From: Pseudomonas fluorescens Q2-87 | Lineage (GTDB): Bacteria; Pseudomonadota; Gammaproteobacteria; Pseudomonadales; Pseudomonadaceae | NCBI RefSeq assembly: GCF_000281895.1 | Contig: NZ_CM001558.1 | Coordinates: 2,856,556 to 2,920,555, forward strand | Reading direction: 5' to 3' | DNA length: 64,000 bases | Shown: positions 56,265 through 64,000 of the stretch, piece by piece | Position numbering within the stretch: position 1 is the stretch's first letter | Layout: each line of letters opens with the position of its first letter | Notes under the pieces: generated by a model | What the model was told of the DNA's origin: nothing | The model's input: only the letters and a program-made list of their open reading frames with translations | Databases searched by the model: none | Made by a program: the position numbers and the translations under genes

Positions 56265-57774
56265 TTGCCTCTTCCTTGAGCGAGATGATCTCGATGTTCC
56301 TGGGCAACTTGAAGCCCGACAGGTAATGCGAGAGCAGGGTGGATACAGCGGCCTGGTTCAGGTCGTCGCTTCCTTCAACGCACAGGTGCAGTACGTTGAC
56401 TTCCTTGTTGTCCGGGACGATGTAGGCTTTGGCGCGCACGACATCGGGGTGCTTCAGGGCGATGGATTCGACTTCCGTCAGGTCGACCATCTGCGCCTTG
56501 ATTTTGGAAATGCGCAGGCGCTGGCAATAGAAAAACACATGCCCATCGTCGTTGCGCCAGACCAGGTCACCGCTGTGGAACCAGCCATCACGGAAAAACC
56601 GGGCGTTGGCCTCATCGGCATTGTCATAGCCATCGATGACCATGGCCCCGCGAATCAGCAATTCGCCGATACGTCCAGCGGCCACGTCCTGTCCCTGGGC
56701 ATCGACGACTCGCAGATCCACGCCACTGATCGGTTGGCCCATGGCGCCGCGATGAACCGCGCCAATCGAACTCTGCACAATCACCGGCATGCTCTCGGTC
56801 AAGCCGTAGCCTTGCAGCACTGGCTTGCACCCCAGCAACTTGCCCAGCTTGTCGGCTTCGTCGGCCGGCAGATGGCTGCCACCCGAGTAGAGCATCAGTT
56901 GAGGGTGCATCGGCAACAGCGCGCCTTTGCGTTTGGTCAGTCGCGTATTGAAGTAGCGGATGACGTCGGGCACCAGGCAGGCGAAGCTCACCTGATGCTC
57001 CGACAGCACCTCTGCCAGGTCGCGATTGAGCAAGGTGTTGGTCATCAGCAGCGTGGCGCCGATGCTGAGCGGAAACACCATCATCACGCAGAGTCCAAAG
57101 ATGGCGTATAGCGGCAGCGTCACCAAGTGAACGGAGCCAACGCCTTGGCGATGAAAATGCTCGTGCAAGCCATCACTCGATTGCGTCAGGTCGAGGTAGC
57201 GGTGCGAGACTGCCAGGGGCTTGCCGGTGCCTCGATAGGTGAACTGCACCGAGACCACCGGATTGCCCTCGGGCAGGATCAATGGGGTGCTGTTGTGCGC
57301 AAGCTCAACCGCAGCCGTTGCGTTGGCCGATAGCGGTGGCGCCAGCTCGCTCCCGGTGTCCAGCAGCAGGGAGTGCCGGACGCCGTTGGACGGCTGGAAT
57401 GTCTCGCTGTGCTGCACCCATAGGGCTTCGGTCGTGACCACCAGCGACGGCCTGGCGAGGCTGACGACGTTGGACATCTCGAAAGGGGTCAGCTTGCAGT
57501 TGAGGATGACCGGGATGGCTCCGCGCCCGATTATCGCCAAATAGTAAGCAATGAATGCCACCCCGTTGGGCAGTACAAGCGCAACTTTATCGCCGGGTAA
57601 TACATCCAGCGCCTGAAGGGCACCGTTACATACTTCGGCCTTGATTCGTAACTCGCGATAAGTCACGGTATCGTCTTGTTCGTCCAGGTGCTTTATTGCA
57701 ATCTGCTCGGGGAACGACTCCGAAATACCGACAAAGCGATGCAGAAAACCTTCTTTATATGAAAGGCTTTTCAT
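56254..57774 (-). CDS. Acyl-AMP ligase-like protein with degenerate motifs
   Basis: 506 residues of the ANL superfamily. A5-type YGLTES and A7/A8 FHSGDLVWRNDDGHVFFYCQ with GQPISGVDLRV are kept. The P-loop A3 reads QFTYRGTGKPLAVSH where YTSGTTGxPKG is expected. The C-terminus stops at LPRNIEIISL plus nine residues and has no A10 catalytic Lys (xGK). It may bind an acyl chain and pass it to the carrier protein with weak adenylation, or be non-catalytic. It would be the chain-loading step if active. Confidence 0.82.
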   Translation of the reverse strand: MKSLSYKEGFLHRFVGISESFPEQIAIKHLDEQDDTVTYRELRIKAEVCNGALQALDVLPGDKVALVLPNGVAFIAYYLAIIGRGAIPVILNCKLTPFEMSNVVSLARPSLVVTTEALWVQHSETFQPSNGVRHSLLLDTGSELAPPLSANATAAVELAHNSTPLILPEGNPVVSVQFTYRGTGKPLAVSHRYLDLTQSSDGLHEHFHRQGVGSVHLVTLPLYAIFGLCVMMVFPLSIGATLLMTNTLLNRDLAEVLSEHQVSFACLVPDVIRYFNTRLTKRKGALLPMHPQLMLYSGGSHLPADEADKLGKLLGCKPVLQGYGLTESMPVIVQSSIGAVHRGAMGQPISGVDLRVVDAQGQDVAAGRIGELLIRGAMVIDGYDNADEANARFFRDGWFHSGDLVWRNDDGHVFFYCQRLRISKIKAQMVDLTEVESIALKHPDVVRAKAYIVPDNKEVNVLHLCVEGSDDLNQAAVSTLLSHYLSGFKLPRNIEIISLKEEANAR

Positions 57775-57854
57775 TTACCAACCTCTCTCAATCCTTGGAT
57801 GTATGGCTAGTCAAAAAAGTACTGCAGAGGCAGGCTATATATGAATTGTTTCAA

Positions 57855-58868
57855 TCAAGCATCTACGTAGTTATTGTTCCGATACCAGGCGAGAGTATCG
57901 GTCAGTGTTTCAGCGACAGGGCGGAACTTGCATTCCAGTTCCTTTGCGCTTTTTTGATGGCTGAAGTGTGTACGGCCTTGTTCTTGTTCCATGAGCTTGA
58001 CCGTGGAAGTACTGATCAGCACGGGTTTTTTCGTGAGGCGGTAATAACCTTCATAGAACCAGGCAATGATTCGTAGCATGAACAGTGGCACGTTACGCTC
58101 CGGCGCTTTTACGCCACTGACACTCGACAACGCCTGGAAGATGCTTTTCATGTCCATGTGATTGCCGGCCGCCAGATAGCGCTCGCCGGATCTACCGCGG
58201 GTAATGGCCGCGAGTTGATGTTCGGCTACGTCCCGGGCGTCGACGACGGAGAAGCTGCCAGGCAGTACACCGGGCAGTTTTTGTCCTACAAAATCCAGAA
58301 GGAATTGTCCCGACGAGGTCGGACCTATATCACCGGGGCCAAACATCCATCCGGGTAATACCATGGCGACGAACATATCCGGGTGACTGGAAAGGAACGC
58401 TTGGACTTTTTGTTCGGACAGTATTTTGCTCAAGTAGTAATCGTCGGCCTCGAGTTCGCTGCGAGACATTGTTTCATCGATCACTTGGTCACGGTTGCCC
58501 TTGAGGACGGCAATCGAAGAGGTGTGCACCGCTCGACGGATACCGGCGGCATAGGCTGCTTGTAACAGGCGTTCGGTGCCCGTCACGTTGGTGTCGTACA
58601 GCTTTTGCCAGTGTTTGCCGCCCTTGTAGCTGTCGCGAAAATAGGCTGCGGTGTGAAACAGGGCGTCGCACCCTTGGAGAGCATGACTGAAGGCGGCGAC
58701 GTCAAGCATGTCCCCTTCGACCAGTTCGACGGGCAGGCCACCGAATTGCTTTCTGGCTTTTTCTGCGGAACGGACCAGCGCCTTGACCTTGATGTTTCGT
58801 TTCAGCAACGCACGAACGACGTTATTTCCCAGCAGGCCAGTAGCGCCTGTGACGAAGGCATATTCCAT
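57855..58868 (-). CDS. Extended SDR (NAD-dependent epimerase/dihydroflavonol reductase-like)
   Basis: 337 residues. TGATGLLGNNVVRALLK cofactor motif, Ser in HTSSIAVLKG and DDYYLSKILSE (Tyr/Lys). The overall pattern is that of dihydroflavonol-4-reductase/HpnA-like reductases. In the cluster it could reduce a beta-keto or butenolide intermediate, the role of BprA in A-factor synthesis (by analogy only). First gene of the minus-strand unit; the 80-base gap to the ligase has no clear terminator. Confidence 0.87.
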   Translation of the reverse strand: MEYAFVTGATGLLGNNVVRALLKRNIKVKALVRSAEKARKQFGGLPVELVEGDMLDVAAFSHALQGCDALFHTAAYFRDSYKGGKHWQKLYDTNVTGTERLLQAAYAAGIRRAVHTSSIAVLKGNRDQVIDETMSRSELEADDYYLSKILSEQKVQAFLSSHPDMFVAMVLPGWMFGPGDIGPTSSGQFLLDFVGQKLPGVLPGSFSVVDARDVAEHQLAAITRGRSGERYLAAGNHMDMKSIFQALSSVSGVKAPERNVPLFMLRIIAWFYEGYYRLTKKPVLISTSTVKLMEQEQGRTHFSHQKSAKELECKFRPVAETLTDTLAWYRNNNYVDA

Positions 58869-59174
58869 TAAGATCCAGCTCCTGTGAGATGACCTGCCGC
58901 TGAGTCAAGATCGGCATGGCCGACTCGCTGGGCTGAACAGGTGTTGGGCTCCACCAACGGCGCAAGTAAAAACCATTCGGTATCTGAAAATCAAGTGGTA
59001 TTTCGTAGCTTCCGCCCGAGAGCCCGTAAATCCTGGGATTTCAGCGCCTCGTGGCAAAAAAAGCTCAGCGGATGATCGGTCCGAACGGGCACAAATTCCG
59101 GCTGGATTCGCTCGCCCGACCCACGCAGATCTGGCGTGATGGCCGATCTTGCGCACGGGTTCATTCACTCAACT
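58869..59174. other. Long leader between the biosynthetic genes and the TetR promoter region
   Basis: About 300 bases. An 87-codon minus-strand frame (58905-59168) has no recognisable family or ribosome-binding site and is not called. No clear terminator hairpin was seen. It would be an unusually long 5' untranslated leader if the promoter lies near the palindrome at 59198. Confidence 0.4.
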
Positions 59175-59193
59175 ACATGGCAAAAACATGGCA
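59175..59193. promoter_or_regulatory. Direct repeats ACATGGCA, 11-base spacing
   Basis: ACATGGCA at 59175-59182 and 59186-59193, one helical turn apart, directly beside the palindrome. Candidate binding half-sites for a regulator. Confidence 0.45.
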
Positions 59194-59197
59194 CTTT

Positions 59198-59212
59198 ATT
59201 TAAGTTTTAAAT
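59198..59212. promoter_or_regulatory. Perfect palindrome, candidate TetR operator
   Basis: ATTTAA-GTT-TTAAAT in an AT-rich stretch between the TetR gene and the divergent biosynthetic genes. TGTCAA (59212-59217; TTGACA on the minus strand) abuts it. A TATAAG (59235-59240) could be the -10 for the TetR gene. Confidence 0.55.
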
Positions 59213-59334
59213 GTCAATCATTGAGCGAGGCGCGTATAAGATGGAACGGCAAAATTGGAGACTGGACGGTGAGTAGCCGATGCGTTGCATCCAGTAACAA
59301 TTAGATATGATTTTTGGCCAAGGGAGCCGAGGGC

Positions 59335-59931
59335 GTGATTAAAAAGAGATTGGGTCGAGAAGAGAGCCAACAACTAACCAGAGATACACTGTTCGACACC
59401 GCCACTGAACTGATGATCAGCAAAGGTTTTCATGCCGCCAGCGTCAACGCCATTTCCGAGGCGGCTGGTTTTTCCAAGGGCGCTTTTTTTTCAAACTTTA
59501 CAAGCAAGTCGGATTTACTTCTGCAATTGGCCCAGCGGTTCAAGCGAGTCGAGATCGACCGATTAAGTTCGACTTTGGCTGCAGGGTATTCGTCCGAGCA
59601 ATTGGCCCACGGCTTGAACGCTTACATCGACACACTGAAGAATAATACCCGTTGTGCGATCCTCGATGCTGAGTTGCAACTGATCGCCTTGCGCGATGAA
59701 GATTTTGCCCCGCATTACTATGAGTTGCATGAGGAAAACAGCGAGGCCTTGGGCCAACTCATCAGCATCATATTCAATCATGCCGGGAAGAAGCCGCCGC
59801 TGCAGAATGCTGCACTGGCAAAGACTTTTACCGCACTGTCGGAAGGCTTGATATTACAAGGGCATGAAGACCCGGCCGCTGAAATAAAGTTGGTACTGAA
59901 CTCGCTGATCCAGACTGCGGAGCCGTTATAA
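59335..59931 (+). CDS. TetR-family transcriptional regulator
   Basis: 198 residues from the GTG at 59335, which has AAGGGAG eight bases upstream; a TTG at 59314 is less likely. The N-terminal DNA-binding domain reads LTRDTLFDTATELMISKGFHAASVNAISEAAGFSKGAFFSNFTSKSDLL in two stretches, typical TetR. The C-terminal ligand domain follows without a named subfamily. Divergent from the biosynthetic cluster with a palindrome between: the likely product-responsive repressor, as with ArpA-type receptors in Streptomyces (analogy). Confidence 0.88.
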   Translation: MIKKRLGREESQQLTRDTLFDTATELMISKGFHAASVNAISEAAGFSKGAFFSNFTSKSDLLLQLAQRFKRVEIDRLSSTLAAGYSSEQLAHGLNAYIDTLKNNTRCAILDAELQLIALRDEDFAPHYYELHEENSEALGQLISIIFNHAGKKPPLQNAALAKTFTALSEGLILQGHEDPAAEIKLVLNSLIQTAEPL

Positions 59932-59952
59932 GTTTGCCGTGTAAGTTGTAGG

Positions 59953-60654
59953 TTATCGCTGGTACGCCAGCAAGCGGCGCTCGGCCATTCGGAATATGCC
60001 CACCAGGGCGCAGGCCAGCAGCATGTAGAGCAGGGCAGCGATCCCGTACGCCTGGAAGGTCTTGAATGTGGCCGCGTTGACATCTCCGGCGATTTTCAGG
60101 ATGTCGGGCACGGTGGCGGTAAAGGCGATGGCCGTGGCATGCAGGACAAAAATCACCTCGTTGCTGTAAGCCGGGAGTGCCCGGCGCAGCATGCTTGGAA
60201 TCAGCACCAGGATGAACAACTGGCTGCGGGTCATGCCCAGGGCCAGGGCGGCTTCGATTTCGCCACGTGGGGTGGTGCGCAGTACGCCGGCGAGTATTTC
60301 GATGGTGTAGGCGCAGGTGTTCAGGGCCAGGGCCAGGATCACGCAGTGCATGCCGTCACGAAAGAACCACCACAGGCTTGGCGTTTCCCTGATGACGCTC
60401 AGGCTGGCCAGGCCGCTGTAGATGATCAGCAACTGCACGAACAGCGGCGTGCCGCGAAACACCAGGGTGTACAGCTGGATAGGCAATGCCAGCCAGCGAC
60501 TGCCATAGGTGCGTATCAGCGCCAGGGGAATCGCCGCAAACAAGCCGATGACGGCGGACGTCAGCAGCAACCATAGCGTGACGGACAGGCCGCTCCAGCG
60601 ATAACCGTCGGTCCAGAGGAAATTGGGCCCGAACTCCTTGAGTATCTCGATCAT
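59953..60654 (-). CDS. Polar amino acid ABC permease, HisM type
   Basis: 233 residues from the ATG at 60654, which overlaps the stop of the previous permease by four bases. Segments LYTLVFRGTPLFVQLLIIYSG and the EAA loop ALALGMTRSQLFILVLIPSMLRRALPAYSNE identify it. Last gene of the operon; convergent with TetR. Confidence 0.93.
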   Translation of the reverse strand: MIEILKEFGPNFLWTDGYRWSGLSVTLWLLLTSAVIGLFAAIPLALIRTYGSRWLALPIQLYTLVFRGTPLFVQLLIIYSGLASLSVIRETPSLWWFFRDGMHCVILALALNTCAYTIEILAGVLRTTPRGEIEAALALGMTRSQLFILVLIPSMLRRALPAYSNEVIFVLHATAIAFTATVPDILKIAGDVNAATFKTFQAYGIAALLYMLLACALVGIFRMAERRLLAYQR

Positions 60655-61340
60655 GACGCTCTCCGCTGTGGTTCCGGGCTGTAGCGCCGTTCCAGGTGTT
60701 TGAGGGCAAGGCTGGAGAGAACTGCGAAGGCGAGGAATATCGCGGCAATCACCAAGTAGAAAAACATCTGCCTCGACGTGGCATTGCCCGCTTGCTTGGC
60801 GACCTGGACCATGTCGTTGAGGCCCAACAGCGATATCAGCCCGGCACTTTTGAGGAGCACTTGCCAGATGTTGCCGATGCCGGGCAGGGCGAAGCGCATC
60901 ATTTGCGGCAGGCGGATGCGCCATAGTACTTGCCAGTGGCTCATGCCGTAGGCCCGCGCCGCTTCCAGTTGGCCGACCGCGATCGCCTGGAAAGCGCCGC
61001 GAAAGGTCTCGGTGCAGTAGGCCCCGTAAATGAAACCCAGCGTACCGATAGCCGTGCCGTAGGGGTTCAATTGGAATGATTCCTGGCCGAAGGCATCCGC
61101 GACCTGGTTGAGCCCGATTTGCGCGCTGTAATAGATCAGCAACATCAGGACCAGGTCCGGCACGCTGCGCACCAGCGTGGTATAGATCGTCGCGACCAGC
61201 CGTAGCGGTGCCAGCGGCGAGAGCTTCGCCAGCGCCCCGAGCAGGCCCAGGGTGATGGCGACGCAGGCAGCCCAGGCGGCCACCTGCACGGTCAGCCATG
61301 CGCCCTGGAAAATCAGATAGCCGTATCCCTCGAGAAACAT
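60651..61340 (-). CDS. Polar amino acid ABC permease, HisQ type
   Basis: 229 residues. TTLVRSVPDLVLMLLIYYSAQIG and the EAA loop ARAYGMSHWQVLWRIRLPQMMRFALPGIGN. Forms a heterodimer with the HisM-type protein. No ATPase gene lies in the operon here; one may lie beyond the window edge or be shared. Confidence 0.93.
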   Translation of the reverse strand: MFLEGYGYLIFQGAWLTVQVAAWAACVAITLGLLGALAKLSPLAPLRLVATIYTTLVRSVPDLVLMLLIYYSAQIGLNQVADAFGQESFQLNPYGTAIGTLGFIYGAYCTETFRGAFQAIAVGQLEAARAYGMSHWQVLWRIRLPQMMRFALPGIGNIWQVLLKSAGLISLLGLNDMVQVAKQAGNATSRQMFFYLVIAAIFLAFAVLSSLALKHLERRYSPEPQRRAS

Positions 61341-61363
61341 GGTTGCAGGCTCCGCACGGGTGG

Positions 61364-62134
61364 TTATTTCGGTGAAATGTCGAAGTCGAAGTATTTGCTG
61401 GCGATACGCTCATACGTGCCGTTGCGGTGGATCCGTTCCAGCGCCTGATTGATTTCACCGGCCAGGGCGGTATCGTTTTTGCGCAAGCCGATCCCGGTAC
61501 CCGGCCCGAAGATTTCAGGCGACTTGACCACCTCACCGGCATAGCCGAAGCCTTTGCCTATCGGCTTTTTCAGCAGCCCTTCGGAAACCGCAATCGCATC
61601 GTCAAACGCCGCATCAAGTCGCCCATTGATCAAGTCCGAATAGGTCAAGTCACTGCTTTGATAAGGCACGATTTCGACACCTTTTGGTCCCCACATGCGC
61701 TTGGCATAGACTTCGAACACGCTGCCTTGCTGCACGCCGATGCGCTTGCCGCGCAGCGATTCCGCCGTCGGCTGCAAGGCACTGCCTTCAGGCGCCACCA
61801 GGCGCGCCGGGGTGTCGTAAAGCGTGTTGGAAAAGGCAATTTCGGCCTTGCGCTCTTCAGTGATCGAAAGAGCCGACAGTATCCCGTCGAACTTCCTGCC
61901 CTTGAGGGCCGAAACCATGCCGTCGAAGGCGTTTTCCACCCAGATGCAACGTCGTTTCAATTCGCTGCACAGGCTTTCGCCCAGCTCGATATCGAAACCG
62001 GTCAGTGAGCCATCCGGGCGCTTGGACTCGAAGGGTGGATAGGTGGGATCTACCCCGAAACGCAGCTCTTCGCTGGCGCCCCAGGTCATCAGCGGGCTGG
62101 CCACGAGCATCAAACCGATCAGACATTTTTTCAT
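61364..62134 (-). CDS. Polar amino acid ABC binding protein (HisJ/ArgT/LAO type)
   Basis: 256 residues from the ATG at 62134; signal peptide MKKCLIGLMLVASPLMTWG. LRFGVDPTYPPFESKRPDGS, GFDIELGESLCSELKRRCIW, and FDGILSALSITEERK are typical of HisJ/ArgT proteins that bind basic or opine-like amino acids. Its genes lie downstream of a kinase and SIS protein, so glycated amino acids are the probable cargo. Confidence 0.92.
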   Translation of the reverse strand: MKKCLIGLMLVASPLMTWGASEELRFGVDPTYPPFESKRPDGSLTGFDIELGESLCSELKRRCIWVENAFDGMVSALKGRKFDGILSALSITEERKAEIAFSNTLYDTPARLVAPEGSALQPTAESLRGKRIGVQQGSVFEVYAKRMWGPKGVEIVPYQSSDLTYSDLINGRLDAAFDDAIAVSEGLLKKPIGKGFGYAGEVVKSPEIFGPGTGIGLRKNDTALAGEINQALERIHRNGTYERIASKYFDFDISPK

Positions 62135-62195
62135 CGACAGGGTATCCACGACAGGTTGGTAGAACCGCCCCGGGACATACCCCGGGTGGCGCGCA

Positions 62196-63050
62196 TCAGC
62201 CTTGAAGGTTCAAGGCATGTTTCAGTTGCTCGGTGCGCCCGGCATCCACTGCTTGGCCGTGGCCGAAGCCACCGGCCCAGCCGCACACCTGGCCGGCGAA
62301 ATCGACGCCGCGTAAAAGACACTCGGCAAGGCTCTGCCGGGCTTGCCATGCCAGCAGGAACGCGGCGATAAAACCGTCGCCGGCGCCCATGCTGTCGACG
62401 AACGTGCAGGGCAGCGCCGGTTGCTCGTGGACGCCTCGGGCATCCAGTGCAAGGGCGCCCTCGGCACCGCGAGTGATGACCACGACTGCCGGGCCCCACG
62501 CCCGCAACGAGCTTGCCAGCGTCTGGGCTTCGCTCGATGAGAGGTCGGCCGCCGAGAAAAAGGCAATGTCGACATGCTTGATCATCGCCCGCCAATCGAA
62601 CTCCACCCAGTTGTCCGAAAAGTCGAAAGACAGGCAGCCACTGGCCTGGCGTATTTGCGCCAACTGGCCCTCGAGGCCGCTGTAGAGGCTGCTGTGTGCC
62701 AGTGGGTGTTGCGCGATATAGGCCAGGTCGTCGGCCTCGAGCTGCAATTGACGGCAGACACCCGCATCGCTGCCCAGAAACACCCGCTCGCCGTTGGCGC
62801 TGTCCACGCATGCCCAACCCGTGGCGCCCGGCAGCGTTCGGCAACGCGAGACGTCGACGTGCTCCTGGCGCAGGCAATCGAGCAGGCGTTGACCATGGCG
62901 GTCGTCGCCGACGCAGCCCAGGTAGGCGCTGCGAGTACCAAGCCTTGAAGCGAACACTGCGGTGTTGAGCGCGTTCCCGCCGGGGTATTCGACGTGGCGG
63001 TCCAAGTACACGTCAATCGTGTTATCACCGACCGCGATCAGGCTGGTCAT
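62196..63050 (-). CDS. PfkB-family sugar kinase, FrlD-like
   Basis: 284 residues from the ATG at 63050 with GGAG eight bases upstream, starting within a few bases of the SIS stop. Substrate-binding region YPGGNALNTAVFASRLG and anion hole DSMGAGDGFIAAFLLAW (catalytic Asp) are intact. It is shorter than ribokinase, like FrlD, which phosphorylates fructoselysine at C6. Context with SIS and amino-acid uptake supports a kinase for an Amadori compound. Confidence 0.88.
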   Translation of the reverse strand: MTSLIAVGDNTIDVYLDRHVEYPGGNALNTAVFASRLGTRSAYLGCVGDDRHGQRLLDCLRQEHVDVSRCRTLPGATGWACVDSANGERVFLGSDAGVCRQLQLEADDLAYIAQHPLAHSSLYSGLEGQLAQIRQASGCLSFDFSDNWVEFDWRAMIKHVDIAFFSAADLSSSEAQTLASSLRAWGPAVVVITRGAEGALALDARGVHEQPALPCTFVDSMGAGDGFIAAFLLAWQARQSLAECLLRGVDFAGQVCGWAGGFGHGQAVDAGRTEQLKHALNLQG

Positions 63051-63052
63051 GC

Positions 63053-64000
63053 TCAGTACTCCGTTTTCCACATGTAGCGACGGGTCGTCAGCGGCTGCTG
63101 GTGCCAGACCGCAAGATGAGCGGCGATGCGCTCGGCGGCGATCCCGACGATATAGGGCGCGACAATCGCGCGAATCTGCGGGTCGATGCCTTCCATGGGG
63201 AAGTCCTTGGCGTCATAGACCATGACCCGTTCGGTGTACCGCTGGCAGAAGCGCACGACGCGCTCCATCTGCGCCCGGCTCGGATCCTCGCCCACCAGCA
63301 ACAGAAGCGGGGTGGACGAGTCGATGGCTTCGAACGGCCCATGGAAAAACTCCGCAGCCTCCACCGGCAGGCAATGCAGCCATTGGCTTTCCATCACCAC
63401 GCAGACGCCGAAGACATAGGCGGTGGTGAACATCGGGCCCGAGGCCAGGAAATACATGACCCGATCATCTTTGTAGAGGCGTGCTTCTTCGGCCGCGCGC
63501 CGGTCATTGTTGATGGCTGCGTCGGCCAATGCCTGGGGCAGGGCCTTGAGCGATTGAACGAGCTTGTCCAGCAACGGCCATCCCTCGCGCTTGGCCAACA
63601 GACCGCCGATCAACGCCTGCAAGATCATGAAGCAACCGAAGTACGCCTCGTCGGTACGCCCCAACAGAAAGCAATGCTGGACAGCCTGGGCCAGCGGCAG
63701 CTCGGCAGTCTGGGTCACGCCCACCGTGAGGCAGGGCTTGTCTTTAAGGAAACGTGCGGCGGCGATGGTTTCCTGGGTCGTTCCGGATTTGGAGGCCAGG
63801 ACCACCAACGTACGCTCATCCAGGCGCGGCGGATCGATGTCCATGAAATCCGCCGGGAAATAGCGCCGCACTTCCAACGTGTGGCTATAACGCTCAAGCC
63901 AGTATTGCAGGCCGAGCATGATCCGGTTGGGGGCGCCGCAACTGACGAAATAGATACGATCGATCCGCGTCGCCAGCTCCTGACCGAATTGCTGCGCGTC
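63053..64000 (-). CDS. SIS-domain deglycase, FrlB-like (5' end beyond window)
   Basis: At least 315 residues; the frame runs through the right edge, and the first visible residues are DAQQFGQELATRIDRIYFVS. Two SIS modules: CGAPNRIMLGLQYWLERYS, LVVLASKSGTTQETIAAARF (Ser/Thr of the sugar-phosphate pocket), and VEAAEFFHGPFEAIDSSTP. GlmS-like lyases of this type, FrlB and FraB, split the 6-phosphate of fructosyl-amino acids into glucose 6-phosphate and an amino acid. Confidence 0.88.
   Translation of the reverse strand, partial: DAQQFGQELATRIDRIYFVSCGAPNRIMLGLQYWLERYSHTLEVRRYFPADFMDIDPPRLDERTLVVLASKSGTTQETIAAARFLKDKPCLTVGVTQTAELPLAQAVQHCFLLGRTDEAYFGCFMILQALIGGLLAKREGWPLLDKLVQSLKALPQALADAAINNDRRAAEEARLYKDDRVMYFLASGPMFTTAYVFGVCVVMESQWLHCLPVEAAEFFHGPFEAIDSSTPLLLLVGEDPSRAQMERVVRFCQRYTERVMVYDAKDFPMEGIDPQIRAIVAPYIVGIAAERIAAHLAVWHQQPLTTRRYMWKTEY

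Noticed and set aside
58905..59168. 87-codon minus-strand frame in front of the extended SDR
   Set aside because: No family resemblance and no ribosome-binding site; treated as leader.

Overview
The window looks like a chromosome segment of a fluorescent-group Pseudomonas. GC is high throughout. It carries a Pseudomonas-type mqo, a Pit phosphate carrier, many GGDEF/EAL and SBP_bac_3 signalling genes, and the GTGGGAGCGAGC/GCTCGC REP palindromes typical of this group. The species call is inference. Both ends are cut: the left edge holds the 3' end of a trehalase gene, the right edge the 3' end of a SIS-domain gene.

Layout. 1-7.2 kb: treA end, then a c-di-GMP enzyme (GGDEF-EAL) and a histidine kinase sharing almost the same periplasmic sensor and promoter block, with a small periplasmic protein and a beta-barrel between them; an aminotransferase remnant follows. 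7.3-14.8 kb: MBL hydrolase, NIT-type chemoreceptor, SDR, an Old Yellow Enzyme remnant, and a periplasmic-binding-protein/CheC-response-regulator/diguanylate-cyclase operon. 14.8-19.3 kb: MFS exporter and isochorismatase-fold hydrolase divergent from an HxlR regulator, then SDR and AraC. 19.6-24.4 kb: GntR, polar amino acid ABC transporter and gamma-glutamyltransferase operon. 24.4-37 kb: mqo, erythromycin-esterase-like enzyme, membrane-anchored SDR, an orphan secreted protein, yghU-type GST, a second binding-protein/cyclase/binding-protein locus, aldo-keto reductase with divergent LysR, SDR. 37-43.3 kb: a phn-type ABC transporter, an array of tandem REP doublets, and pit. 43.5-47.8 kb: the carboxynorspermidine pair, two GNATs and a DUF1810 protein.

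47.9-59.9 kb is the most unusual region: a minus-strand biosynthetic cluster with a divergent TetR regulator. Its core enzyme fuses an intact ketosynthase, a Cys-less ketosynthase-like (chain-length-factor-like) segment and what reads as a duplicated AfsA-type hotdog region. With it are a tandem acyl carrier protein, a FAD hydroxylase, an HAD phosphatase-fold protein, an acyl-AMP ligase-like protein, an extended SDR and an SRPBCC protein. AfsA + reductase + phosphatase + TetR is the logic of Streptomyces gamma-butyrolactone signalling, so this may be a gamma-butyrolactone or butenolide-like signal or polyketide pathway in a pseudomonad. That product assignment is inference.

59.9-64 kb: a polar amino acid ABC transporter with a PfkB kinase and a SIS-domain protein, an arrangement typical of uptake and deglycation of Amadori compounds (fructosyl-amino acids).
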